DNA of 64,000 bases from Metopolophium dirhodum (GCF_019925205.1 NC_083560.1:125709062-125773061); one strand, 5' to 3'; shown: positions 13,901-26,640, counted from the first letter of the stretch. Notes: generated from the letters alone by a model not told the origin. Translations and numbers: made by a program.

Positions 13901-14801
13901 AAGTTTCTTTTATATGTCTTACCAAAATGTCTTGTAGTTTTTTAGTTAACACTTTGTTACCATGATTTTTGTATATATCAGGGTAGTTTAATTTCAAAAA
14001 TTCTTTTTCACTTTTTACCGTTTCTTTTATCGATTTATTGTTGTTAATATCTTTCTGGCTTCTATTGACCACTCCAATTATGCCCAGTTTCACAGGAATT
14101 CTATGACCACAGAGAAGATCAGTAGTATCTTGAATTGTACCTTTGTCAATGAGATCTAGTTTAGTCACCACAGCTATTGTCCTTACACCTTCTGGATCCA
14201 TTTCTCTAGCAATTTTTAAACTTTCCGCCGTACTTAGATCTGTATTTGCAGTTACGATAGCTAAAATTATTGAATTTGGCTGTTGCACATATTTTAATAT
14301 GAGCTTTTGTAATTGGTTGTCGATATTTTCAGGTTCATCATGTACTTTTGTAATACCAGGCAAATCTACAAATGTAAGATCGTATGAAGGAGTAAAAACT
14401 TTGAGTACAATTGGCTCATGGGTAATGCCTTTGTTAGCACCAGCCAGAACGTTGGTCCGATTTTCTATTTCAAATCTTACTTCATTAAAATTATCATAAA
14501 TTTTACCAGGTTTATGACGAAAAGATGCCCAATATTTAATATTATGATTATTTGTTAATTTTATCATGTCCTCTAGGTCTGCTTTGGAATACCTAATCAT
14601 TTGCAGTATAAGTGGAGCACGAGTTACAATACCCATACCTTGAGGTAAAAAAGATTTACCAACCAAACTTTCCAGGACTGAGGTCTTTCCCGAACTCTGA
14701 GATCCGACGACAACAATCTGAGGTAAGTCAATTTTATGCTCACCAATCACAGCAAATACATCTTGTAGCTTGTTTACGATTTGAATCAATGATTCCATCA
14801 T
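10983..14801 (-). CDS. Dynamin-related (Drp1-like) GTPase, two coding exons
   Basis: Exons 13416-14801 and 10983-11546 (donor GTAAGT, acceptor TTTCAG; phase 0) give 649 aa. The GTPase domain has P-loop GSQSSGKT (33-40), switch T60, DLPG (146-149), TKLD (213-216) and the NRSQ motif (246-249); the stalk follows and crosses the exon junction, and a GTPase effector domain (about 554-649) ends at DIQCF. The best family match from memory is Drp1/DNM1L, which assembles on mitochondria and peroxisomes to drive fission. There is no PH or proline-rich domain, so classical dynamin is unlikely. The gene is odd in three ways: only one coding intron, a usual family length of about 700-740 aa cut to 649, and a variable domain reduced to a short Asp-rich run (529-546). 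The canonical LPRG..GIVTRRP region reads LPQG..GIVTRAP. The start is the first of two adjacent ATGs. A TTTTAG acceptor at 14830-14831 suggests an upstream noncoding exon. No stop or frameshift was seen, so I expect a functional, divergent paralogue. Confidence 0.9.
11547..13415 (-). other. Intron of the Drp1-like gene
   Basis: The donor reads CTGAT|GTAAGT and the acceptor ATTTCAG|GTAAGA. Joining them continues the stalk without a frame change. About 1.87 kb of AT-rich sequence; no inserted element with clear ends was recognised. Confidence 0.85.
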
Positions 14802-14967
14802 AGTATAGTAAAATTTTGATCAACACAACCTAAAATAAAAAAATATTGTTGTTATTGAATTGTTTAATTTACAAATTTTTCAATTATTAAAATTAGTTCT
14901 TAGTTTTGCTGTTATTACATAGTACACACAAGAGATCTTCCCCATATACATCAATTATTATTTCTAT

Positions 14968-15101
14968 AGTCTGCCACGCACCGAACCAAACTGTTTCACT
15001 CACACAATACCCTGTCATAGGGGAACCGGTTTTGATAGCAAGGTGACACAGGGAGGATGCACAGTATCGGTGCGTTCTCTCGCTGGACAGAGTATAGTTT
15101 T
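14968..15101. mobile_element. Imperfect foldback element upstream of the Drp1-like gene
   Basis: The left arm (TATAGTCTGCCACGCACCGA) and the right arm around TCGGTGCGTT...GGACAGAGTATA are imperfect inverted copies. About 130 bases, GC-richer than its surroundings. It sits just upstream of the Drp1-like coding start and could alternatively be part of that gene's promoter. Confidence 0.4.
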
Positions 15102-15599
15102 ATATTAATGATACCATTATGGTATATTTTAGTAAATAGTAGATATCAAATTATTAAACAATAATAGTTTATGATCAAACTATGAATATATCGTATATAT
15201 AATAATAATATTGTAATAATTAATACTTTCTTTTTCAAAATACTAATATTATAATTGTACATGAACATTTTCAAAATATATTACTTTAAAAAAAATTGAA
15301 AGACTGATATACTTATTGGATATAATATTTCCAACAGTTTCCTCAAAAAATAACTGTAAAATTGTGTGTGCGATAGAATGTTCTCACTTTGTCTGCTAAC
15401 AGTGGGCGATATAGAATCCACACTCACCCTAATGATCATTTACAATGAACACAAAAACCGTGGAAGGCGACAAGAAGATGTACATTGGCTAAATGTTTTC
15501 CCTTAATTAGTAGCCCCTTAGTAGCCACTAACAAGTAACAGCCAACTTAATTTAAAAATTCAAACATTACATTATATAATTCTTAATATTTTTGGATGT

Positions 15600-15935
15600 T
15601 TCTGTGATAATTTAAAAAATAAAATAAGTTGTAAAATGTAAAACAAGATTCCTCATAAGTTGTTACAGTAGCAGTTAAAAAATATTTAAGATACATAGAC
15701 GCAATATTTTTTTATAAGCATTTTAAGTTAAAATACATCAGTCACAAAAATTTGCAAATTATTTTATAGTTAAAAATTTATAAAATGCTCTTACTGAAGG
15801 TTAAAAATATGGGCAAGTGGGTTTATTTCTGCAGAACATTAGGTATCGTATGGGGTCACTGTAAATGTAATGGATGCGTTAAATTTGAATTCCATGATAT
15901 AAAATCATTGTAAAAAAGATAGAAGATATGTCAGC
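15600..15935 (+). repeat. R repeat fragments
   Basis: Pieces of the body (about 15600-15800) and head (15805-15930, with GTAATGGATGCGTTAAATTT and ATGATATAAAATCATT). Strongly diverged. Confidence 0.55.
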
Positions 15936-16280
15936 CTGTGTTACTAAGAATAATTTATGATATTATTGCTATTAAGTAGGTAATTTATTTTACTATTAGA
16001 CATTACTAGTAATACAGTCGATTGAATTAATATTTGATAATAATATTTTTAAATTATAACCAAATAACTAAAATTTTTATTCTTTGTTTAAATAAAAAAA
16101 AGTGTCGTCATAATTTGAGTTAAAAAAAAAGTTAAAACTGTATTTATAATATTTAGAATACTTGGGTACAGTATGAACTACTTATGAAAAACATAGTTAT
16201 AGAATTGAAAGCTTTATATATAATATCAAACAGTTCATACATTTTTAACAAAAAAATAATTTTAAAATGTATGTGACTTA

Positions 16281-16363
16281 GGCCGGGGCTGTACACGGCG
16301 TATTCCGCAGCGTTTTTCGATGCGTTTAAAACGCAGCGGAATACGCCGTGTATAGCCCCGGTC
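16281..16363. mobile_element. 83-bp foldback MITE with TTA duplication (Harbinger type)
   Basis: The arms GGCCGGGGCTGTACACGGCG and CGCCGTGTATAGCCCCGGTC pair along nearly their whole length. The triplet TTA flanks both sides (16278-16280, 16364-16366), the target duplication of PIF/Harbinger elements. It has almost no interior. Confidence 0.85.
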
Positions 16364-18481
16364 TTAGATGCATTTTGTGAAAATATAAACTTTAAATGCT
16401 TTTAAAAAAACTGCACTTAAATATCTTTAATATTTTTGAACTGCTATTATTACAACTTATGAAATATGAGGAACTATGTATTACATTTTCAAGTTTTTGA
16501 CACAACAAGACAAAATTGAAAATCCCAATGTGGAAAATAATAAAATAAACATTTTAAACTATTCACGCCAAACGTCCCATGCTCTATACTGTAACCTCTT
16601 TAACACATACAAATATAATTCATAAAATTAAACGATGCTATTTACTACTTACTATAGTTCATAATACCGCCAATAACATAATTATAGTGGGCACCTACTT
16701 TATTTTTACCAAATTCAAATATGTTTCCAGAATTGTTATCCAATGATTAGGAATTAGGATAATCGATACAGTAAGAATATAATAGGGATATTTTGGTAGA
16801 AAACACAGACTATATTTAATATTTATAATATACAACAGAATATACATATTATATAAGCAACCCTATTATAATATAGAGTTTTTTTCAAAATTAAAATCGG
16901 AGGACATTAATTAACTTTAATGGAACTTTGTTACTTTACTAGAACCCTATTTGGCAATTTTTTTTTTAAACTTATATAGTAAGTTATACTGAAAACGATA
17001 GTGAGTCAGAATTTGGCTGTCGAACTTAGTTTTGAAATTATAGCCTAAGAAAGTTTTGAATGCTGCGTTTATACGCATTCGCACAACGCTCTTAACATAT
17101 TCTTTATGCTATAGGTACCTACAACTAATATATTATAATAACTATTCTTGGAATTATTTTTGTGTGAACGGTATGGTCGAACAATTTGAGATCCTACTGG
17201 CCTCTCGTAACCTTACCAGTTACAGTGTGAAAAGTTGATAAACCACGATTTAAGATATATATTTAAAGTAAAGTGACTCACTACGCCTGCCGGCTCCAGT
17301 CAATATCTTGTTTAGTTACTGGTAAGAGTAAATATTATAAATTATAATTAATTGAGGGATAGTACGCCATCCGCCAATACCATAGATACGTCAAACTTCC
17401 AACGGCCATAACTTAGAAACCAAGATAAAAAAATACCTAGGGATTATAAGTTATAAAGAATTATGAAGTTCTTAATAATCGTGATTTTAAAAATTAAAGT
17501 GAATCAACCTATTGTCCTATCAAGAAACTTAATTGTAAATTGTAATAACATAAGTTCGTATGACTGTATTTTACGATAGAATCGATAGATACATTTTTTA
17601 GCCAGTATTGCGTAGGTAGGTATACAAAATACTGCAATTTAAAAATGCTCGTTAATCGCTTAAAAACTGAATTATTGTAAAATACCGACGACGCATGAAA
17701 CACAGACAATGTTCTCACCAAGGGTGGCCGTGACACCCGTATTGCCGGCTAACACACAATATTCCTATTTTATTTTCGTTATCAGCTTAGGTATTCTATT
17801 TTCGTTCCGATTGCTTCTCTCTACGGCTATACTCGCGCCCGTAGACCTATTAATAAATGGACAGCGCTTAGAAAGAGAAGTAAAGGGTATGATATAGAGT
17901 TGGCAAGAAAAGAAACAAAGTAGTTAAATGTATAATCCATATGCGGTGCTCCTTCACTACTTTATGTTCTCTCTCTCTCAGTTATATCTATAATCTATAT
18001 GATCACCTATCATTGATGACTAGCCATAGGCCTATGCCCGCATCCCTCTCATAGTCAACGAACGGATGAACGCAATATTATATCGTGTTATTTTTAGTAT
18101 AAATGTGAAATGTTATTTAATGTTAAATGAAAAATGAGGCAACAATTTAATTTAATTTAATAGTTTATTTTCCATCCGATAGTCAGAACAACATTTACAA
18201 ATTATCAAGTAAGAATAATGACTAAGAAATATTTCGATTTAGTATCATATTATGTAGTAGTTTGTAACACGTATACAGGGGGGGGACAAACCCGAAAAAC
18301 GCCGAAAATTAATAGTTTTGTAACTTAATTATATTTTTTAGATTATGACCTCCCCCAAAAAAAATCTACTATGAAGTATGACCCCCTACCGTTTATTTTA
18401 GTGTACGTGTCTGGTTTGTAATAAGTTGAATAGTGTCGTGTTTTGGGGACAATGGCAGTGGCTATTTTAACTGGTATAGTC
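16364..18481. other. No gene identified; repeat scraps
   Basis: 17640-17720 resembles interior pieces of the TTAA-type MITEs (compare 29755 and 60040). A GGGGGGG tract is at 18279. Short frames at 17056, 17509 and 17709 show no family features. Confidence 0.4.
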
Positions 18482-18912
18482 CAGTGGCGGATCCAGGGGG
18501 TGGCGCGCGTATTTAGTTGTAAAAAATGTTTCCAAAAATACTAATTGTGTAAGGCAGTAAGACGCTTTTTTATACCTCGAATCGCCGGCCGCGACGGTTA
18601 TATGTAGATTAACATTCGACATGTTTACTTTTGCTATTATTGTGATCAATATTTTATATTAAATCTAAAAATAAATATTACATTCAACATATTTTCAGGC
18701 AACGACGGTCGTTATGGCGTTATCGTCCGATCGTCAAGTCAAGGTTACTGGAGAATATAAATATATATTCCTATACGGCTATACTAGATGAAATGATTTT
18801 TATAATAGGTTTTCTAATAATAATATGCAATGCTTTAATCTTAATTTTTTGATGCCATAAAATCTCATGAAATGTCTCAAAAATACTGAACAATTTAATT
18901 AATTAATTAAAG

Positions 18913-19322
18913 ACATATCTGGTCAATATAGTCTGTTATTTGGTGAGTCTACATTTTCAATAGAACAAAAACTCAGAGGAGAATTAAGTCTATTGGAAGA
19001 TAAATTTAAATCAGATAGGTACTAACCGCACAACAATAAAATCAGCTATAACATTTTTAAACTTGATTGTGACTATTTTCCAGTATTGTCTTTATTAATT
19101 AAAATCCTAATCACTCTCCCAATATCTGTTGCAACAACAGAAAGGAGCTTTTCTTCACTACGTGTACTGAAAACATGGTTAAGATCTAGAATGAGCGAGG
19201 AAAGTTTAACAGGTCTAGCTTTGTTATACATTCACAAAAATATAAATATTCATAATAATATTGAAAATATCATTAATAGATTTGCTAATGATAAAAATAG
19301 AAAATTGGATTTTAAATTATAA
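18913..19322 (+). pseudogene. hAT transposase C-terminal remnant
   Basis: The frame 19086-19322 encodes the hAT dimerisation region: LPISVATTERSFSSLRVLKT, then RSRMSEESLTGLALLYIHK. Just upstream, 18913-19030 has a related coding-like stretch (LLFGESTFSIEQKLRGEL) interrupted by a TAA and a frame change. No DDE catalytic segment remains. hAT-like terminal motifs CAGTGGCGG (18482) and CCGCCACTG (ending 21111) flank the region, but their flanking octamers do not match, so one element spanning both is not proven. Confidence 0.82.
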
Positions 19323-19859
19323 TAATAGTAAGAACAATTTTATTTCCTGCTTTGTTTTATTTTTGAATAGTATAAAATAAAATTTTACATTTGAATTAAA
19401 CTGTGATTTTATTTGAATATAAGTTAATACAAAACATTAAACAACTTATAAAATAGAAATGTAGTAAAGATGAACATATCAGAATTTAGAAATGATAAGT
19501 TGGTAATACATTTATAGTAAGTATGTAGTATTTAAAGAATATTCATTTATTTTTATCATTATACAATTTTAACTTAAATGGAAAGTTTGACAAAAAATCG
19601 AAGATCAATATAATTAAATGTCCTCGAAATGTCTTTAGAAAATTTCTGGATCAGCCCTTGTGGTATACCTACTAAAGGACACAATTATATTGTCACGTAG
19701 TGAAATAATTTGTCCCCAAGTACCCAAGTAGTATTTATAGTAACTGAACGTTTGAACGACATAGTTTTTTCTCCATATTAGCATTTATATTATACTCCAA
19801 GCCTAAACATAAATCATAACGTACAATACAATAAAAGAAATAAAATTAATTTCTCTTAA

Positions 19860-20300
19860 AAGGCAAAAGGTTGTCTGCGCACTATTTGTTTTCTCTCACT
19901 GACCCATGTGTAACATATACAAAACGAATTTATGCAGGATCGCTTTTTTTTGGTTTAAGTAATTTTAGAGAAAAATCACCCATTTCAAAAAAGATTGAGA
20001 ATAATATTTTTGAGGGAATGACATCGATTTGTCTAAATATTGTTTCAAAACAATTTTAAACGTCAATTAAATGTGAAACATTTTTTTGTTTGTTTTGAAA
20101 TTCGAATACAAAATCAAATAACAATAAAATATAAAATCGATACGGCATTCCCTCTAAAATATTATTCTCTATATTTTTTGTAATGGGTGATTTTATTCTA
20201 AGATTACTTAAAAACATAGACAAAATGATTCTGCGTAAATGTGTTTTGTCTATGTTGCGTGTGGGCCAGAGAGAGAAAAAAATAGTGCGCTAACATCCTC
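19860..20300. mobile_element. TTAA-flanked TIR element, same family as 36968
   Basis: The left arm includes GTCTGCGCACTATTTG and CTCTCACTGACCCATGTG; the right arm is the inverted equivalent (CACACGCAACATAG family, GTGTGGGCCAGAGAGAG, AATAGTGCGCTAACATCCTC). TTAA on both sides (19856-19859, 20301-20304). No coding. Confidence 0.75.
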
Positions 20301-20304
20301 TTAA

Positions 20305-21806
20305 TAATTATTTTTATAGTGATAAACTGTTAATTACTTCCAGACCCCAGTGTTTATCACGCTTGGTGGGTGCGAGAGCTAAACAGTCTATATAGACTAC
20401 GCGACAACTAAAATTAAATTGTTATAGAGATGGGAAAATATAAAATAAATATCTATTTATTTAGACTTAAATTAAAAAATTTCGAATTTTGTAACATAAT
20501 ATGAAATAATTTAAAAGCTGAATTGAAAAAGAAAAATTGAAAACATAAATCATAATAATACAACTAAATACTTATAGTGTTATTAAGATTATTTTTAATA
20601 ATAAAAAGACATAATTCAGAATATTATGAAAATATTATATTTCGATGGCCAAACAGCCGGGCGGGTTGTCCGCGACGGAACGGCGTGTATTATAGTGGTG
20701 CAGTAGTGCACATTTGTACAGTGTAAAAATTAAAACAAGTCGAAACACCCAACCCGCGTTATAATGGAATTGATGTGCACATAACCGATTAAATTGTTTT
20801 CAGTGAATTATTTTCGACGTCGCCGCGCTGTTGCGCGTCGGCATAGGCATTATAATTTATTTTTACTCTTATTCGTTTATTATATTCCGATTATCAGGCA
20901 TCAGCTGACAATGTTGGTCTATCATTAACGGAAATTCAAAACAACAATCGTGTTTCTTTTTAAAAATATAAACAAAATAAAAGCTAATTGGTGAATAACT
21001 AAAATTTGTAAACAATTATTTAACACAATTTATAATATATATGATATTAGCTATATTTTTTTTAGATGTGCATTGTGCACTACTTCATTAAAAACCCACG
21101 AGCCGCCACTGCATAATAAGTAGATTCACTCTAATAATGAAATGAATGAAGCTAAAATGTAAATTTACTATGCTAGTATGTTACGAACTTGTAACTTGTA
21201 AAGCCAGGATTACACGGCGCGTGGAGTGTGGAGCGTGTATATAGTATATTATACCGCGCACATTAAAACCGACCCATTATTATACAATTAATTAAATATT
21301 TAAGACGCCCGGTGCCAATACCATTTTGTCCTCAAAAATACACTCTCTGGGAATAACGATACCACCTTGTAGAATCAACCAAATTTCATAATTTTTTTTT
21401 TAATTGCCAGAGGGAAATATTCTATAGACCGCATCAATCTCTGTTTTTCAATATTTTATTCTCAAACTTGATAATATGTCTAAAAAAAATACAAGATAAA
21501 AAGCATTTTTTAAATACATTTATTTGAAATAAAATACGAAATCAGAGATCGATGCGGGCTGTAGGAAGTCTTCTTCTTTCAGATAAAAAAATAGTCATCA
21601 ATATCCTATAATTCTACAAAGTTTTAGAGTTATTCCCGTAAAGTCATTTTGTTCGATACAATACACCCTATCAACCCCCCCTCACCAAAAAAAAATAGGT
21701 ATCAGGTAGTAGATTAGTGGAAAAGTCTTATAATTGAACTGGCAACTATAATATAAAATTTAATTTTCAAATTTTATAGAATTGTGGAAAATTTGAAAAA
21801 CTGACT
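20305..21806. other. No gene identified; GC-richer islands at 20650-20860
   Basis: 20650-20860 is CpG-rich (GCCGGGCGGG, CGTCGCCGCGCTG) and could be an old 5' exon or the interior of a hAT element whose right end CCGCCACTG is at 21111. No coding frame is convincing. Confidence 0.35.
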
Positions 21807-22559
21807 TGAGATTGTTCTCACCCAAGCAACTTGCAACCGCAACTCGATTGCAACGTAACTGCAACGCAATGGAGCACAAGCAAATTAACGAACATGTTCC
21901 CACTGGTTGCAACTCGACCGAAAAGCGATCAAACTTGCATGAAACTTGCAATCGATTGAAAGCAACTCGACATGCACGGTTTTTTCTCCAGTTGCGTACT
22001 AGTTACCACCGTTAGTTTTTATTTGTTTTTAAAATTCACACATTTGTATTATGACTAATGAGCAAGAGAGAAACATTTTTTTTGTTCAACAAATCGAGCA
22101 ACATTCATGTTTGTATGATATAAGATCAATTTTTCTGGATCTTGATCCAACTCTTTTGAAACAATAAATGTACTGTAGCACACATTTCTAATATAGTGTA
22201 GATGAATCCAAAACCGCCTCTTTCTTTGCCTCTTTCTTTTTTTTATGTATAAGTAGGCAACAACAACGTCATCCTCAGATGAAGACATATTTAATTGCCA
22301 AAAATATTATATTACTGACTTCACTACTTGAGAGTTGAGATACACTGGTCACTGATACACTGGGAGACAACTGACTACTGAGAGGATATAACACTCACTA
22401 AACAACATAATAATAAAAAAAAAACAGTTGCAGTTGCAAAGTAGGTAAATAATTCGTTCAATGAGAAAACTGAACGCAACGCAATTTAAACTCGACTGCA
22501 ACACAACGAGTTGCACGATCGAGTTGCAGTTGCAAGTTGCTTAGGTGAGAACAATCTCA
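21807..22559. mobile_element. TIR element with HARBI1-like fragment (PIF/Harbinger-related)
   Basis: Long inverted repeats of about 45 bases begin TGAGATTGTTCTCACC at the left and end GGTGAGAACAATCTCA at the right; both arms continue with AAGCAACTTGCAAC-like sequence. No clean 3-bp TWA duplication is visible at these ends. The interior carries an open frame resembling the N-terminus of a HARBI1 nuclease. Length is 753 bases, so the element is non-autonomous. Confidence 0.8.
22055..22288 (-). pseudogene. HARBI1-like nuclease N-terminal fragment
   Basis: 77 residues from MSSSEDDVVVAYLYI through a basic stretch to RRFWIHLHYIRN, YSTFIVSKELDQDPEKL and YHTNM. HARBI1-like proteins have an acidic-serine start, then a basic RFWVHP-type motif and a helical segment with similar spacing. 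The DDE nuclease domain itself is absent. It lies inside the TIR element 21807-22559. Confidence 0.6.
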
Positions 22560-22688
22560 GGCTCAGTCAAACAGAAAGCGGTCTGCCCGCGGGGGCACTG
22601 TAAAATAATACAACCGACCGTTGCCCGCCGCGGTCAGCGTACTCACTACCCGTCCACTATGGCAGCCCGCTCACTGTTTGACTGAGCC
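22560..22688. mobile_element. 129-bp MITE with GGCTCAGTCAAACAG inverted repeats
   Basis: Left end GGCTCAGTCAAACAG, right end CTGTTTGACTGAGCC, a perfect 15-bp inverted pair extended by imperfect AGCGG match. The interior is GC-rich (CCCGCGGGGG, CCGCCGCGG) in AT-rich surroundings. It abuts the previous TIR element exactly, so one probably inserted at the other's end; no target duplication was recognised. Confidence 0.75.
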
Positions 22689-23334
22689 TTTAACATTATT
22701 TTAATGCATTTCTCTAAAATACACCTGCAATTTTTTTGAAGTTGAATAGATAAATTATCATAGGTACGAACCTAGCTACCAAATTTATGTTATTATAATA
22801 ATCTTTAACTTTTAAAAATCATAATTCATATAAGACATTATTTAAAATAATACAATTTTAATAATAGAATTAGTGAAAGTATTTTTAATAAGGTTTTAAT
22901 ATAAATTTAAATAGGTACTTGAATCTCCAATTAATTGAAAATCATAAAAATATAAATTCATAAGGTGGTGGAATGGATTAATGTATAATGTAAGATTATT
23001 TAATATAGGCACCTACCCAAATTATAGGTAATTGTAAATTTTGTAATTTCCAGCAGTCAGCAATATTTTATAATATATTTTATGTGTTGCAGATTAATAT
23101 ATTAAGCTACTATTATTTTTACTATCTACCAGCTATTAAATTACAGACGTAGGGTAGGTATATTATATTATTATACATCTATATATTATACACTACATAT
23201 TATATTATTATATATTTTATACTCACGGATAATATAAATTTTAGCTGTTCAAAGGCAGTCGAAAACTACGAAGACGATAGCGAGATGATGCGTTGGGACG
23301 AATAAGTAATTAAGTATAATATAAAACAATTTAG

Positions 23335-23480
23335 GTGCCTCTTCCACGTACGAACGGACTTTGGCTGCGTTGAAGAAATACAAAAACTACTATAACTTGC
23401 AGGAGACAACACACGATGGCCGAGTGATGAAGGGAGTAGAAACGATAGAAGCTAGCACCAGCATAAGTAATAACCGTTGA
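23335..23480 (+). CDS. Unrecognised terminal-exon-like stretch
   Basis: After a TTTAG acceptor the frame reads ASSTYERTLAALKKYKNYYN, then LQETTHDGRVMKGVETIEAS, stopping at TGA 23478-23480. Composition looks protein-like and more GC-rich than its surroundings. Just upstream, 23245-23305 is a second acceptor-led block ending CSKAVENYEDDSEMMRWDE-stop. I recognise no family. They may be alternative last exons, pseudogene pieces or chance; no upstream exon was found. Confidence 0.25.
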
Positions 23481-24312
23481 AGGTTGAACACTGGCTATAG
23501 TGACTATAGTATTTAGTAAGTGTCAAAGTACTGGAGAGCGCGTGGTATGCCTAACGACCGATAATGGCGAATGGCGATACTGCCACGGTTTAAGAATGAA
23601 GAATCCGTTGGGCAAGTTTGGTTAGGTTGTTATGACCGATATGGATCACTGTAATGATCGCCGTCGAGACGTTGTCTGTCATCGGGGAAATCGATAGTAT
23701 CTTAAAATATCGACGAATGAAAAAATAGGGATTATGCCGTTCAGCCTGTGTATATAGCTGCGTTATTGTGTTTAATTTACGAAACACGACTATACAAAAC
23801 TATATTATAAAAAAAATAATAACGATATTATAATCGTGACTTTATTTTCTAGTATTAGATAATCGTATCATAATAATTTATAAAGTCTTTACTATTTTTA
23901 ATTTTAATACCTATGCTACTATGCTAGTGTCCAATACTGGTCAACCTTCATGTAAAATAATTATTATAATATAAAATCCAATTATTTACTTTTGCGGGGA
24001 ATATAAAAATATAATTACCTACACTTAAAATAAATAAAATAAAAACATTTTAGGTATACCGTATTACGTATACCTATCCTTTCACACGAACGTAAGATTC
24101 ATTCAAAATTTGATTAGACGAGTCGATTATCGATAATTATCAAAACAATTTTTCATAATAATTAGGTAGGTATAAAACAAAAATTTCACCACACTTTTCA
24201 GACGATAACACGTACATTACAGGTGCAATAAAAATCACAGATTGTAATATAAATCTGTGATAGACTTAAAAATAAGATTGATGAAAAATGTGAAAATGTG
24301 TACTATATAGAC

Positions 24313-24380
24313 TCAGGGCCGGAGAAAGGATAGGTACATGGGGGGGGGGGGGGGGGGGAATAATAATTTCTCCGTTTTTT
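24313..24380. mobile_element. hAT-like left-end fragment with G tract
   Basis: CAGGGCCGGAGAAAGGATAG followed by a 19-base G run (24340-24358). A matching right end was not recognised. Confidence 0.4.
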
Positions 24381-26640
24381 TTAAAAATAATTTAAACAAT
24401 ATTATTGTTTTATTTCATTATTATTAACTGTCATATGGTACTATCACTATGGCTTATGTGATTATCATCGTAATATTAACCTGGAAGTTAGTTCAACCCG
24501 AAGAGGTGCTCAAACAGGTATTTTGAGATTTATGCTATCATAGACATTTTTGTTTATTAATGGGTTGCTATTGGTTATAGGAGAAATAATTAGTAAAAAT
24601 TAGTATTTTAAAAGTTTGCCATTAGCTAGTTTCTCTGGCAGCTGAGGTAAAATTATCCATCTAATCATCGCATGCTTATGGTTTCGAATAGAGAAATTAT
24701 ATCTTAAAAAAAATATGAGAGTTGAATATATATTATTGTAGCTATTATAATATAAGTTCTCAAAAACTACTTGACCGATTTTGTGAAAATTTCTAATAGT
24801 TCTTGGAGATATCAGGAATGTTTAAAAATTAGTTTGAACCACGTTCGATTTATACCAAGTTCTATACCCAATCCACCACAAATAAATTGTTCACCTTGGT
24901 CGATTTAGTTCGCACAGCTACCCAAATTTATCTGTGAACTGAGGTACATCAAAACCTAGGTAGGTACACCAAAACCAGGATACACTTATATATTATATTA
25001 TAATCTATAAATATTGTAGATTTTCATTTTTTCGCGGAAAAATCAGGTTATACAACTAAAATTGGATGTTGGTTTACCCGAAGTTAATAGCCTCAAAAAA
25101 TGACTGGACCGTTTTCAATTAAAGTTATTTCAATAGATTATTACTTGAAAATTGGAGGGTGTATACAGCTAGATTTTTTAACTCATAAGTGCTGTAGATA
25201 GGTATAAAGGGTAGCTCACACATAATTTTTTTTAGCATACGAAAAAAGACATTTTTTTTTTAAACGTTTGTAATTTGTTACATATCATATTAATATTATA
25301 ATTAGAAGAAATATGGTATATACATTTTGTAGTTTTATATAAATAAATTTATTAAAAATACACATATTTGGCCTGGACAACGTCGGGCGGGACTGCACAT
25401 TAATTTTAAGAACATTTTAAAAATGATAAGTAGGTATGCATTAAAAATAAAGTTAATTACTCACGGTTCTAATCGGTTACTGCAGATACTTGTCTTACTG
25501 TAGTCGTGTGGGCACGATGAATGAGTGTCGAAAAGGTTGTAGTACGGTCTCGTATTTAAAGGAATAACACTCAACTAACTAAATGTTGTATACTTGTATG
25601 ACAAAAATGGTGGGGATCGCTTGAGACTCGAAAATTAATATTATTTCCATTTTCTATGTTCTATCGTTAGTTTGAAGAATACCAATTGGCAATTTTACAA
25701 CATGCCAAAATAAAAACTTTAAAATAAACCTATTTTTGTACAATTAAAATTTAATTAAATATACTCAATATATTATAATATAATATAGGTATTAAATATT
25801 AATATATCCTCGTAACTACAATCACAGATGCGGGTAAATAATATAATTATAATAATTCATAGGTACACCAACTATTTGCAACGTAATAATGATACATATT
25901 TCTATCATCAATATATTAAATATAAAATAATACAAGTTTTAAACCATGTTAATTATTTCACTACTACCTATATAGGTATATTAGGTACTGTAATAGTGAT
26001 AAAAATAAGTAGTACGTAATCAGGTAGGTAGGTACATAAACGAAAATGTACCTATACAAAATATCATGTGAAACAACTAATTATTTTCTACGAGATTAAT
26101 CAATCAGCAATATTATTGCTTATCGACGATTGCTAGTTGCTCGTTGCCTATTGCTTCGGTGTGAGAGCCGCCTAACAAGTAAATAAGGTATAATATAATG
26201 TATACTGAATAGTACTGTAATACTATAATACTGTATACTAATAACTAATAAGTTATAACTTACCTATACACGTAGGTAATCAATTATATTTTATAATAAT
26301 AGTAGGTACAGTATTGCTTCTTGCTTATTCACAAAATATAATATAACAAGATCGGTCCAGTAGTTTCGGAGTTTATTCCGGACAAAGACGTGACACGGGA
26401 TTTTTATAGATAAGATGTATAATATTATGGTTAATATGGATGTTAAACATAACAGTTATAATAGGAGTAATCGTTATTGAAATATATCCCAATACCTACA
26501 CGTTTGAAGGCGCGGACTGGCTGGGATGCTAGTATGCTACAACATCCCTTGCCCTAAAATATATTTGCCTAATAGTATTTATTATATTATATTTAAAGAC
26601 TAGACACCTAATGAACAGCAGATCGTTACCAACCAACGGG
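24381..26640. other. No gene identified
   Basis: AT-rich, with scattered GGTAGGTA units typical of this genome. The frame at 25828-26019 is low-complexity. Confidence 0.45.

Noticed and set aside
13513..14803. Plus-strand open frames opposite the Drp1-like exon (13513-13902, 14143-14499, 14612-14803)
   Set aside because: Antisense shadows of a confidently identified coding exon.
18482..21111. One 2.6-kb hAT element spanning CAGTGGCGG to CCGCCACTG
   Set aside because: Flanking octamers (GTATAGTC and CATAATAA) do not match and sequence inward of the 9-base ends differs; kept only as a remark.
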